From Anaeromyces robustus (Eukaryota > Neocallimastigomycota > Neocallimastigomycetes > Neocallimastigales > Neocallimastigaceae): DNA of 47,500 bases. Position numbers and translations under genes: made by a program. The stretch spans positions 15,001 through 62,500 of the forward strand of contig MCFG01000315.1 in NCBI GenBank assembly GCA_002104895.1. Reading direction: 5' to 3'. The notes below the pieces were generated by a model, which saw nothing but the letters and a program-made list of their open reading frames with translations, did no database searches and was not told the origin of the DNA. Below are positions 1 through 18,108 of this stretch, in pieces. Position 1 is the stretch's first letter. Each line of letters starts with the position of its first letter.

Positions 1-1625
1 AAGGATTATTCATATTAATTGGTTTATGTTCCATAAGATTATGATGATTTCCATTATTATTCATTGGTCCATTACCATTATTATAATTATAATTATTTGT
101 ATTTTGAGGAATGGATGGATCCATTTTCATTATAGATGAATTATTATTATTATTGTTGTTGTTATTATTGTTATTATTATTATTATTCATATATCCATTA
201 TTATTCATCATAACTGGTGGATTATTATTATTATTGTTGTTGTTGTTATTGTTGTTATTATATTGATTCATCATAGGTTCATTCTTGATCATATTATTAT
301 TATTATTATTATTATAATGATACATATTATTATTATTATTATTATTATTAAAGTTTGAACCATTATTCATAGAATTATAAGAATTCATTGGAGGTTGAAT
401 CATATTATTATTATTATTATGATTATTGTTATTATTATTGTTGTTATTATTATTGTTGTTATTATTATTCATATTATTAATATTATTTAATGGAGAATTC
501 ATATAATTCATACTATAACCACTTTGGGAAGGGGCATTATGATTTGTATAATAAGATGAATTTGAATTTGAAGACATCATAGAAGAAGAAATAATACTAC
601 TGGCACCTCCAATATAATTCTTTTTACGACTAATAATTTTCTTTTTATCATTAATATTTTCAACACTCATATCAGGGAAGAGTGAATTTAAGGAATAACC
701 TTTATGTAAATGTTTTTTAGCTAATAAACGATAGAAACGATCATAACAATTTTTACCAACTCTTGCAATTAAAGGTAAAGAAATAAAACCCCAATAACGA
801 CCATTATATAATAATACTCTTTCAATTAATTGTTCATCTTCTTCCTTTGTCCATGGTGTTCTTTGACCTGTATTCATAGCTGGATCACTTGGAAGACGAT
901 ATAAGAAATTATCTGTACATTTATGTCTTTTTTCATAGGCTTCACGTTGACAAAGGGACATTTTATCTTTATCAATTTCATGGGTATCCCAAAGAGCCAT
1001 ACAAATTTTCATTGGTTCAATATCTTCTGAATGAAGATTTAATGTTGAAAATGGTTGAGGTTCACGATCAATTTTTCTAATAATAAAACCAATAGGTTGA
1101 GTAATAACTCTTGATTGTGGATCAAGAGTAAAATCTGGTAATGGTAATCCACCATTGGCTTCATTTCCTGTTAAACGTCTTGGACGACTAGTTAAAGCAT
1201 TACTTTTTGGTAAAAGTAAAGATCCTGATACAGTTCTTCTTCTTTTATGATTTGATGAATCAACATCTGAAAGATCATCCTCTGATTTATTATCATCATC
1301 ATCACAATTTTGATAACTACTTACACTACTATAACTATCTGATTTATCCTTACCATCCTCATTTAATCCTTCAATTCTTCTCTTTTTTATTGAATCTGAG
1401 AAATTCTTTTCTTTATTTTCATTAATGGTTTCCACTTTAATTGATGGATCATTCTTTTTATAATAAGAATCATTAGAAGAGAAACGATTACTATTATTAT
1501 TACTACTATTATTATTATTAACAGTTTGATGTTCATTTCCTTCTAAATTACTAGGACTTTCACATCTCACTATATCATCATTCTTATCAATATTTTTATT
1601 TTTATTTATTATTATTGAATTATTA

Positions 1626-1657
<32 letters not shown>

Positions 1658-2053
1658 TTCTTCTTTTTCACTAACAGAAGTTTCTGTACTTGAAATGTCT
1701 TTTCCTTTATCTATATTCATATCATCTTCTATTTCTTTCGAACTTGTACTACCTTCTTTTTGTAATAAACGTTTATATTTTATAATATCATTATTTTGTT
1801 CTTCAAGTTGTCTTTTTAAAGATGCTCTTTTTGTTCTTTCTTTTTCTAATTGTCGTTCATAATTACTTTTAACATTATCTAATTCTAAACGAATGGAGTC
1901 TAATTGTGAACGAAGACTATCACATTGTCTTATAAACCTTTGTTTTTCATTTCTTTCTTTTTCTAATTCATCTTTTAACCATGCTTGTGATGAAAAAACT
2001 GGCTCCAGATGCTGGTTCGCCAGCTTTATCATACTATTTATATAATCCTGCAT
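1..2053 (-). CDS. Myb/SANT-like DNA-binding protein, asparagine-rich, 3' end cut by window
   Basis: The frame is open from an ATG at 2053 to the left edge (684 codons, no intron needed), so the C-terminus lies outside. Residues about 25-105 are charged and heptad-like, probably a coiled coil. About 130-330 is low-complexity Asn/Ser/Asp-rich sequence. A conserved-looking block follows (about 330-395, contains PIGFIIRKIDREPQPF), then a SANT-like unit starting TPWTKEEDEQLIERV and continuing with YWGFISL and RVGKNCYDRFYRLL, near residues 395-445. The rest is poly-Asn and Met/Pro/Asn runs. Conserved W and the helix-3 RVG..C..RFYRL pattern suggest DNA or chromatin binding in the nucleus; the target is unknown. 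The start fits because it follows a long A/T-only leader and opens the coiled coil. A chromatin-subunit SANT protein is an alternative to a transcription factor. Confidence 0.75.
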
Positions 2054-4977
2054 TTTGAATTTTTTTTTTTTTTTCTTTTTTTTTTTTTTTTATTCCTTAA
2101 TAATTTATTTACTTATTTTTATTTATTTATTTATTTATTTATTTTATCTATAATAAATATAATACAATAATATATATAAATTAATTAAAAAATAAAAACT
2201 ATAAATAGATTATTAGTTAACTATAAACGTGAAATAAATAATAATTTATATTATGAAAACAATAATAAATAAGTTGGACTGTATTAACCAATGCTACTTT
2301 ATAAATATATAATAAAACTATATCTTATAATTATTCTATAATTATATCTATTTTTAATTTTTATTAAAAAATGTACTAAAATTTTTTATTTTGAATATAA
2401 TTTATCTACAAAAATTAAAACAAAACATAAAAAATAAAAAATAAAAAATAGAATATATCATATGTATTAAAAAAAAATAATAAAAATAAAAATAAAAAAA
2501 ATAAAAAAACATTAAATTTATTTTTTATTTTTTATTTTTTATTATTAATACAATATTAATATATTATATTAAATAGTATAATAATAAATAAGTTTTATAA
2601 AAATAAAAAAAAGGAGTTATATATTAAATATTATTTTATTTCCTTTTTTTTATCTATTTATTCTATTTTTCTATTTTTCTATTTTTATCCGTTGTTTTTA
2701 ATTTTATTTTCGTTATTATTAATATTATTCATTTTTACCCATTTTATTATATTATTACTATCCTTATTATTACTATTACTATTATTATTATTAATTATTA
2801 TTATTATTATCATTATTATTCTATTTTTTTTTATTTGTGCGTAAGTGTAATAAAAATTATTATGTTTGAACTATACTAATTTAACTACATATTAAAAAAA
2901 AAATAATTATTGTTATTATTATAATAAAAATATAAATACCTTAAATTAACATATTTTTTTCTCGTTATATTTTTACTTTTTCAATGTTTATTTTTTATAT
3001 GAACAAATATAAAATGCAAAATACTTTTATAATTTTTTTTTTTTTATTTTTTTAGTGTTTAAAAAAATAGTTTTATTGAAAATAAAAAAAAAAAAAACTA
3101 TTAATATTCCCTATATTCCAATATTTAAAATATTTATTTTGAGTATTATATTATTATAATTATTTATTACTTTTTCCTTTCTTTCTTTTCTTTCGTTCTT
3201 TCTTTTATATATATTTTATAATATATTGAATTTTTAATTCTTCGTTAAATTATTGTTTGCTATATTTCATAAAAAAAAATACTTTATTTATATTTTAACA
3301 TAAATATAAAATAAAAAAGTATTATTCTACATTTAACATAAATAATAATTCAAAAAAAAAAAAGTTTAGAAGAAAAAAAAAATTTAAAAAGAAAAAAAAG
3401 ATTATACTTTTTTTTATATATATATAAAAATAATAAAAATTAAAAATAGAATAATGCGACACAGAAAATAAATAGTTATTAAATAATTTAATTTGGTAAA
3501 TGTTTTGAAAGATAATAAGTTGGATTAATTATAATAATAGTAATAATAATAAATATGATAATATTAATAATATTAAAATAATAATTATATATTAATGATA
3601 TTAATAATAAATCATAATCATAATATTAAATAATAATCATAATCATAATGTATTTATATATTTATTAATAAAAATTTTTTTTTTATTATTATTAATAAAA
3701 ATAACCATTTTCAAAATAATAAATAAATAAATAAATAAAGTTAATAAATAAATAAATTTTAATTATTAAATAAATAAATAATTTATTAATTAATTAAATA
3801 AATAAATAAATTATAATTTTAGAATATAAATAATTATTTATTATTATACTTAATTTAATTAATATATATATTTAATATATTTATATACCATTTTCAATTT
3901 TTATTAATATTTAAGATTATGTAATATATATATTAAATTCATAATGATAAAAAAAATAATATCATAAACTATAATTAATATTTATATGTGTAATATATTA
4001 AAATATATTTATTATATATATTAAAAAAATTTTTTTTTATGATTTATTAAAAACATTTTAATATTATTTATAGTTTTTTTTTATTTATTTATTTACTTAA
4101 TTATTTATTTATTTATTTATTTTTCTCTTTTCTATCATAAATACATAAATAAAATTTATCATTATATTTTTTTTTAATTTTTTAAAATAACGAATTTAAA
4201 TTTAATATTTAGTATTCTAATAAATGTGAAATTTAAAATAAAATAAAGCGGATTGTTTTTTTTTTCTTTCTTTTTATAATAGTTTAAATCAATATTAAAT
4301 ATTTACCAATATAGGTAGATTGATGATTACATAATAAAAGAGAGAAAATAAATAACAATGTTAATATAAAACAATAAAGTATCAATATTTAAAAAAAAAA
4401 TTAATAGATAAATAAAACATAAATGAATGAGATAAATAAAAATAAATGAATAAATTAATAATAATTAAATAAATATGTGTGTTTTTTATCTTTTTCTTAT
4501 TTTTCTTACATAAACAAAAAAAAAATTTTTTTTTTGTTATTAATTTATTAATTAAATTTTATTTGTGGAAATTATCGGATCTTTATTATATTAAAAAAAA
4601 ACAAATTATTAATTGATTTATTAAAAAAAAAAAATATTAATTGTCATAATAAAAAACGAAATTTGTAAAAAAAAAAATTTTTTTCAATGAAAAGAATATA
4701 AATAAAATACTAAAAAAGAATAATTATTATTATATAAATAAATAAATAAAATAAATGATAATTTTTAATATTACTATATAATCTTTAATATAACTATTTT
4801 TATTATTATAAGATTTACTTTTCAAAAAATCATTACATATAAATATAAATCTGACAGCATTAATAACTTAAAAGTATAAATAAGATTACAAGAATTTAAA
4901 ATAAGATTATAAGAATTTTAAATAAAGTTTATTTTAAAAAATTGTATATCATTATTATCCTATTATTTATAAATGAT

Positions 4978-4980
4978 GTT

Positions 4981-5011
<31 letters not shown>

Positions 5012-5040
5012 TTAATTTATTAATTTATTTACTTATATAT

Positions 5041-5075
<35 letters not shown>

Positions 5076-5100
5076 TGTATTTATGTATTTATTTATATAT

Positions 5101-5179
<79 letters not shown>

Positions 5180-5183
5180 TTAA
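4978..5183. repeat. (TTTA)n tetranucleotide array
   Basis: Almost uninterrupted TTTA repeats with occasional TTAA or ATGT variants. The long YLFI-type frame across it is an artefact of the repeat. Confidence 0.9.
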
Positions 5184-5457
5184 TAACAATAGTTAAAAGA
5201 ATAATATTTAGTTTGTGATTTCTATTTTATTAATTCAAAAAAAATTGGTTTTACTTTACTATTTTTGTTATATTTATTTATATTAATATGAAATATTTTG
5301 AAATATTTATATTATCCTACTTGGATAAATCACATATTAAAATGTTTATTAATTTTGTATATTTTGTATATTTTTTGTAATTTTATTTTTTCATTTTTTT
5401 ACATTTTTTGTACTTTTTTTTTTTTTAGTTAATATAAATTATTAATATTATATTACT

Positions 5458-5824
<367 letters not shown>

Positions 5825-6240
5825 CACATAAATATATAAATATATATATAAATATTTTTTTGTAATTTAACAAATAACATATAATAATAATTATATAAAT
5901 TATATAATTAACCTTTATTAATTAATTTATAATTAAAAACTTTAATTATTAAACTATTTTTATATTAAAATTAATATAAAAATGTGCATATTGAAATAAG
6001 GTTTTTTATATCATTAAAATTAATTCTAATATATGATGTAATAAATATCATGTTTATATACAGCATTATATACTAATACTCTATATAAAGTTTATATATA
6101 ATAAAATTTTGTTTTTAAATGATTATCACCCCTTTTATATGACTTTTGAATAGACTCTAATATATATAAATTAAATTAACAATATATTTGAATAGGTCTA
6201 TAAATTTTTAATATTTTTATATTAAAGTTGAATAAAAAAG

Positions 6241-6282
6241 GAAAAAAAAATTAAAAAAAATTAAAAAAAATTAAAAAAAATT
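6241..6282. repeat. Tandem 10-mer A8TT repeat
   Basis: About four copies of an A-run followed by TT, 10 bp per unit, in non-coding sequence. Confidence 0.7.
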
Positions 6283-7110
6283 TACAATTTCTTAAGGATA
6301 ATAAAAAATTAATAAAATCCAAAGTTTCGAGTTGCTTATAAATTTAATATATTTTATAAATGATTACCATTGTTACCATTGTGATTACTCATGATATAAA
6401 AAAAAAACATTAAAAAACATTAATTTATTATAAATAAATAAATAACAAATTTTTTTTTATTATTATTAACCATACATTATAACAATATTATATTGACAAT
6501 AACCTATTTAGTAATGTAATAATAATAAATAATAATGAATAAATAATTAATAATAATAAAAATATTAATAATAATTATGAATAATCATTTAATAATAATG
6601 AATAATTATATAAAAAATTTATTAATAATAATTTAATAAATAAGTAATAACTAATAAATACATAAAAAAAAGAAGTTAAAAAAATTTAATAGTTAGTATT
6701 ATTCATAAAAATAAATGTTTAGAAACATTTTTAATATTATTTTTATTAAATATATAACTGATGATAACTATAATTTTAAATATAAAAGGAAAATAATTAT
6801 ATTATTATTATTATTATTTATTTATTTATTTTTTCTTTCTTAAATACTTTAAAAATTTAATTCCGGTTATTTAAATAATAATAAATTATAGAATTTAGAA
6901 TAAATATAGTCAAAAAAGAACAAAGAATAAAGAATAAAGAATAAAAAAAAGAAAAGAAAAAAAAAAAAAAAGAAGAAAAAAAATAAAAAAACAGAAATAC
7001 TTTATAACTATTAAAATCTCCCAGAAATAACTTTTATTATTTTATAATTAGTTCTTTTTTTTAATTTAATTAATTAATTTAATTTAAGAATTTAATTTAA
7101 TTATTATAAT

Positions 7111-7140
7111 TATGGATAATTATGGATAATTATGGATAAT
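7111..7140. repeat. Three perfect copies of the decamer TATGGATAAT
   Basis: Exact head-to-tail triplication. The GG makes it stand out from the A/T background. No gene within 600 bp. Confidence 0.9.
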
Positions 7141-7274
7141 GAAATGAATTTAACTTTAAACTTAAACTTATAATAATAATAATATATGTTATAAATGTTA
7201 TAAAATGTTATAAATGTTATATTTGTTAAAATTTATTTTATATATGTTTTTTCACTAAAAATTGTATTTTAACA

Positions 7275-7379
7275 TATAAAATTCACTAAAATGGTATTTT
7301 TGATATTAAAATATATAAAAACTTATATATTTTAAAAATTAATTTTAATATCAAAAATACCATTTTAGTGAATTTTATA
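7275..7379. repeat. 38-bp perfect inverted repeat with 29-bp loop
   Basis: The left arm (7275-7312, contains CACTAAAATGGTA) is exactly complementary to the right arm (7342-7379, contains TACCATTTTAGTG). A partial third copy of the arm motif (CACTAAAAATTGTATTTT) lies just left at about 7252-7270. It could be a small MITE-like element or a transcribed hairpin. No clear target duplication was found. Confidence 0.85.
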
Positions 7380-7494
7380 AGTTTTTATTAATAAATTTAA
7401 TAAATATTAATATTTTATAAAATATATAAGTTTTATTATAAATATAAGTTTTTATTATAAATATTAATAAAATAAGTTTTATTTTTATTTATTA

Positions 7495-7690
7495 TTATAT
7501 ATTATATATATTTTATTATTATTATTAATATTATTATTATTATTATTATATATTATATATATTATATATATTTTATTATTATTATTAATATTATTATTAT
7601 TATTATTATTATATATTATATATATTATATATATTTTATTATTATTATTAATATTATTATTATTATTATTATATATTATATATATTATAA
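7495..7690. repeat. Three tandem copies of a ~60-bp A/T minisatellite
   Basis: Each unit has a (TTA)n tract, a TTAATATTA hinge, more (TTA)n, then an ATATTATATATATT block. Units differ by one or two trinucleotides. It lies just downstream of the secreted-protein gene (minus strand). Confidence 0.8.
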
Positions 7691-7806
7691 GTTTTATTAT
7701 ATTTGTTTTTTTTTTAATAATAGCATTTTTTTTAAAAAAAATTCTATTATTGAAAAAAAAATTTTAAATACTTTTTTTTTTAACAATAAATAAAATTAAA
7801 TAAATT

Positions 7807-8496
7807 TTAATTTTTGTAATTAACATTGTGAACACTGACTGGATGGTCATATATATCAATTGATCTGTCAGTACATAAGTTGGTGACAACATTACATAAA
7901 ACAAGATTATGAATAATCATAGCTCTCTTAAAAGAAAAGTCATTCACTAATACAACACCACTATTACTTCTATCAGTTGATCCATAGTAATCAAAGAATT
8001 TAATAATATTAAAGTTTGTGTTCTTAAGGAAGAAATTGATTGCGTTAATAATTTCATCATCAGTTAAATGGTTCATAGCAACTATCATTTTAATCATTTT
8101 TTCATCAATTAAATTTCCACTAGCAACGGATGAAAAAAGAATTAAATTATTTAATTTAGAATTATTATTAAATTGCATACTATTAGATAATAATTTCCAG
8201 TATGCTGGACTTTCTAATGGTGGTAAATCATACTTTAAATGATGATCCACAATGGTATTATTATAACTTAATTCATAATTATCTAAATTATTAAGAATTT
8301 TATCAAAATTATTACTTAAACAAACTGGATCATCACATGGTAAACCTTCCACTTCTACTTTACCTAATAATTTAATAATATCCATCATACTATATTCAAC
8401 TACTGGTCTTTCACCTCCAATATTAGTGGTAGTTGAACCAAAAGCTACGCTATTAAAACAAGCTAAGGATAAAGTAAAGAAAAAAAGAGCACGCAT
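7807..8496 (-). CDS. Orphan secreted protein, 229 aa
   Basis: Single-exon gene starting at 8496. Residues 1-20 form a classical signal peptide (MRALFFFTLSLACFNSVAFG, cleavage probably after G20). The mature part has no transmembrane segment. It carries one Cys pair near residues 54-59 (PCDDPVC) and another near 201-208 (CNVVTNLC), plus several possible N-glycosylation sequons (NNT, NNS). I recognise no family and see no glycosidase motif or dockerin. Signal peptide, four possible disulphide cysteines and sequons suggest a small extracellular or secretory-pathway protein. Its next neighbour on the same strand, beyond a 1.4 kb spacer, is the N-glycosylation gene ALG3, but no functional link is implied. 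Confidence 0.75.
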   Translation of the reverse strand: MRALFFFTLSLACFNSVAFGSTTTNIGGERPVVEYSMMDIIKLLGKVEVEGLPCDDPVCLSNNFDKILNNLDNYELSYNNTIVDHHLKYDLPPLESPAYWKLLSNSMQFNNNSKLNNLILFSSVASGNLIDEKMIKMIVAMNHLTDDEIINAINFFLKNTNFNIIKFFDYYGSTDRSNSGVVLVNDFSFKRAMIIHNLVLCNVVTNLCTDRSIDIYDHPVSVHNVNYKN

Positions 8497-9908
<1,412 letters not shown>

Positions 9909-12686
9909 TTATTTAAGTTTAATACGTTTTCTTTGCTTAACATGTTCATAGTCATGTTCTTTAAATAATAATAAAGAAATTAATAATATTAAATGACAAA
10001 TTAATAAAAGTCCAGAACTTTGTGGTGTTGATGGATATACGTTCCAGCAAATTTCAATACAGAATAAAATAATGACTCTATAAATTATTATAAATAATAA
10101 TAATAATAATAATAATTAAATTTGTGAGTTATATATTTATTTCGGTTTTTTTTAAAATGAATAAAATATATTTATTATGTAAAAAAAAAAGAAAAAAAAT
10201 GAAAAGAAATTACTTTAAAATTAGATAAATATTAGTTCTCCATAAAAGATATGGAATAGTCATGAAATACCATGAATAAAATTGATAATGTAATGATCTA
10301 GAAAAAACAATACCAATAAAATTGGATATGAAAAAAGCTGATATAATGTCTATTGATATATATTATTTAGATATTTATATAATAATATATATTAATATTA
10401 ATATTATTATATTTTAATATAAAATATTTAATATCTCTATTGTATTATATTATTTAATAAAAAAATTATAATTAAATATAATATATATATATATATATAT
10501 ATACTTACAATCACTTGTTAAATGAGTCTTTTTATTTTTAAATCCATCAATAATTATACCTTTAATATTATGATGTGGACTATTTCATATGAAAATAAAA
10601 AAAAATTATTTTATTATTAATTTAGTATTAAAATATATATATATATTTTTTTTACTATAATCTTTCATATATATATACATATTAAAATATTTAAAAAAAA
10701 AAAAAAAAAAAAAAAATAATTTATTTACCCGCTCCATTTATAAATAATAAAGAGAATAAGAAATAGAATATGTAATGCTAAAAGGGTATAATGGAAAATT
10801 GGATTTAAAAAAATATTTTCATTGACAATTTTCCAATTAACTGTCCATTTATAGAAAAATACTCTAGAAAATTCAAAGGCTTTACTAAGATAAGATTTTG
10901 GAGCATGATATAAAAATGGTATACCTAATAATGCCTAATTTTTTTTTTTGAATAATATTTAATACTAAAACAAAAAATATTTTTTATATTATAGAATATA
11001 TTTTATTAATCCTTACTTGAATTAAAATAAATATTAAAGCATTAATAATTGATCCGTTGATACCAATGGATCTAAACATAACAAGTGCTAATCCTGGAGC
11101 GTATAATAATGTATTCATTTTTATCGAAACTGATATACTTTTTTTTAAAATAAATTAGATATTATATATATATAAAGAGAGAAAGAGAGAGAAAAAGAGA
11201 AATATTTATTAATTTATTTTATTTCAATTTTTTCTTTGATATATAATTTTCTTAATATTGTAATAAAAAAAGAATTATCATTATAAAAATTATAAAAATT
11301 ATAAAATAAAAAAAAAAAATTAATAATAAAAATACATATATACCTAAAAAGTATTGCAGTTAAATGCCAATGATGGTTTAAGGAAACTAAAAGAGCACAG
11401 AATAAGAAAAGGATAGCTATTGGATCATTAAAACATCTTAAAACAAAAATAGAGTGTAATCTTTTGGATACCATTAAAAGATATATACCATATGTTGGAA
11501 ACTAAAAAAAAAATTTTTTTATTTATATTAACAAAAATAGTGTAATTATATATAAATTTTAACAATAAAAAAGAATAAGAAATGATATTATTATTAAATA
11601 ATAAAAATAATATTGTTAACATAATTATTATTATTAGTAGTAGTAATAGTAGTATTATATTAAAACATAATTTATCATTATTTTAAAAAATAACAATTAA
11701 TTAGAGAAAAATATAATTATACATATATATTATATTTGTATAAGTAATTATATAACACAAATATAAAATTTTAACAAAAAAAAAAGGAAATTCGTATATA
11801 ATTAAAAAAAATAAACATACAGTTTTAGATTTTTTATAAATATTTAATATAACTACTAAAGTTATTATATATATTCCCATAAAAATATACTGTGCTAATC
11901 TGATGTTATCTCCATTATTTGTTATTTTATATAAGAGTGAAAAAATGTATACAAATCCTGCTGGATAACTTCATAGTTTTTATTAAATAAAAATAAAATT
12001 AATATATATAATATTAATAATAAAAAAAAAAGTTATAAATGATATAATAATAAAATAAAAATTTTAGGAAATTCATTCTAAATTTCAATTTCTCAGTAAT
12101 ATTTTAAAAACTTTAAATTTAATATTATAATAAAATTATGAATTATGAAAAAATAATAATAATAATAATAATAATAATATCAATTAAATTTACACTAAAG
12201 GTCCTGTATCTCCTTTTAATTTAAGATAATCATATTCTCCATTTAAAAAGCCAGAAACTTCCTGCATATAAGCAATCCAATCAATTTCAGTGTCTATCAT
12301 TTAAAAATTACACCATTAATGTTTTGTTTTTAATAAAATAATTTTAAAAATCATTTCAATAATTGTTATAAATAATATATTATATATATTATATATATTA
12401 ATATGAAAAATAAAATAAAATAAAATAAAATAAAATAATTTAGGAATTAACAGTTTACATTGAAATTTTTAAAAAAAAAAAAATTCAATAAATATATAAA
12501 ATGTATATTAAATTATATATAGTCAAAAAGTTACACTTTACATTTTACTTTCTTAATAATAATAAAATTAAGAAAAATTTCAGCCAATATTAATAAGGAA
12601 GCATGATACCAAAAATATTTTCTACTAACTAAAAGTGTTCTTAATTTTAATGTTAAATCTTTATTATCTAGTAATTGACTTAACAT
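9909..12686 (-). CDS. ALG3: ALG3, Dol-P-Man:Man5GlcNAc2-PP-Dol alpha-1,3-mannosyltransferase
   Basis: Adds the first dolichol-P-mannose-derived, alpha-1,3-linked mannose to the lipid-linked oligosaccharide on the luminal side of the ER. Nine exons join in phase: 12686-12542, 12293-12194, 11968-11821, 11501-11344, 11137-11017, 10934-10729, 10579-10509, 10349-10214, 10077-9909. The product is 417 aa, close to the usual ALG3 length. Family hallmarks in order: [10 protein letters not shown] (residues 49-58, the luminal acidic loop), [78 protein letters not shown]. Many hydrophobic segments fit a multi-pass membrane enzyme. The C-terminus KRIKLK resembles a basic ER-retrieval signal. Introns are 82-319 bp. 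The start gives a short cytosolic N-terminus before the first helix. Confidence 0.95.
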
Positions 12687-13643
12687 TTTTACATAAATTT
12701 ATTAATTTATATATATATTCTACTTTATTATTTTTTGTTATTATTATTTATTTATTTATTTTTTATTATTTTTGTATATTATTAGTTTGAATTATTTCAT
12801 TTACTTTAATTTATATTTTTTTTATATTTATTTTTTATTCTTTTTTTTTATTTTTTTTTATTTTTTTTTTTTTCTTTTACTTTTTGTCTTTTTCTTTATT
12901 TGACCCTTTTTTAATATTTTAGTTTATATATTTTTATTTTTTATTTATTGATTGAAAAAAATTTTTATTTCATCTTTTAATATTTTTTTTTTTTTAATTT
13001 ATCCACATTAATTTATAAATAAAAATTATATCATATAAAAAATATATCATAAAAAATTGTCACGATTTATTTTATATGTAAAAAAAAAAATTAAAATAAA
13101 AATAAAAAAATATCCAATATTAACATATTAGATATTTATATCAAAAATCAAATAAATAAACTAAATAATAATTCTTTTTCTATAAACTATTAATTTGATA
13201 TAATACATATTTCATTTATTTTTTTTTTTATAATTACATATTTTTTTTTTTTTTAAATATTGTTATTTTGAAAAAACTTACAAATATTATAAAACCTACA
13301 AATATTTTAATTAAATAGAAAAATAATCTATAATTTGAATTTTTTTCTTTTTAATACATATTATATGATTTAAAAATAAGTATAAAAAAATAAAAAAAAA
13401 AAGAAAAAAGAAAAAGAAATAAACATAAAATAATAATAAATAATAAAAAATATGATAATATCATTACTAAAAAAAAAATAAATAAATAAATATCTCTTTT
13501 TTTTATTTATTTATTTTTTTTTTTGCTTTATTACTATTGATTAATTATGTAAAATTTCTAATAATTAATAAATATATTAATTAATATAGTCGATTTGAAA
13601 AAAAAAAAATTTATTATTATTATTTTTTTTTTTTTTGATTTAT
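12687..13643. other. Gene-free A/T spacer between ALG3 and the TLDc gene
   Basis: Poly-T-rich sequence next to the ALG3 start (promoter side), then A/T-only sequence up to the TLDc stop codon. No coding or RNA signal. Confidence 0.65.
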
Positions 13644-16922
<3,279 letters not shown>

Positions 16923-18108
16923 AATAATAATATCTTTTTTTCTATTATTATTATTGTTATTATTATATTAATTTATCAATATATTCCTCTTAATATAATT
17001 ATATTATTTTTAAATTTTTCGTTAAGTATATATTCGTGTTTGAATTTTTGTTTATAATTCTAATTTTTATATAATTAATTAATAATATATTAAATAAAAA
17101 TATTTAAATTAAATAAATTGTACAATTAAATTTTTAAAATATTAATATTACAATTATATATTATTATTACATATATATATATTACTATGATATATCTTAT
17201 CTTAGAAAAGATTATATTAAAAAAAAAAAAAAAAAAAAAGAATAAAGAAAAAAATATTTTTTTAAAATAATTACATATAATAATGTTTGTAAAAATATAA
17301 TAGTACAAATTAAAAAAGTAAATCAATTATTATAATTATTCTTTTTTAATTTACGAATTATTAAGGTTATTTTAAATTTATTTCAAAAAAAAAAAAAAAA
17401 AAAAAATTAGGTTAATATATAATATATATAACATATTGAAATTAAAAATGTATGTAATTAAATTTCAAAATGATAATTTTATCATTAAATAAATAAAAAA
17501 TTCATTATAAACTTTAACTTCATTTTCAAAATAAATTTTGAATTACATCATATATCATAACTTTAGTTATATATATATACTTTTTTTTTTTTTGGTAACA
17601 TTTATATTTAATAAATTAAATACAAATAAATATATATTGAATACTTTATATTAAATAAAAAGTAGTACATTTATATAAAATTATAACACTCTTACTCATT
17701 ACTATTAATATTATATTAATATTTAATAATAAAATATAATAATTAAAACACTAGATTATATAAATATTAACATTTATAACAAATATAAATAATATAATTA
17801 AATATTATTATTTACATAATAAAATATTTTTATTATTAATATTTAACAAAAAATAATATATAAACCCATTAAATTTTTATATTATAAAATGAGATTTTTA
17901 ACTTGTATAACAAAATTTAAATTGAAAATATAATTATTTATCAATGTGTAATCCTATATATATATATATTATACATAATTATACATAATTAAAGTGATAA
18001 AATATATACATACTATTGCTATTTTACATAGGTAAAATAATAATGAGCTTTTTAAAATATTTTTTTTTTCTTAGCATTGAAAAAAAAATTATTTTACGTC
18101 ATATATAT
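16923..18108. other. Gene-free A/T spacer
   Basis: Lies between the start of the TLDc gene and the stop of the GPI-anchored-protein gene. It holds A/T homopolymers and poly-A runs (17220-17239, 17384-17406) only. No feature seen. Confidence 0.6.

Noticed and set aside
4942-5196. Hydrophobic LFIY-repeat frames here and at 9598-9864 and 41480-41788
   Set aside because: They are translations of TTTA/AAAT arrays, not membrane proteins.
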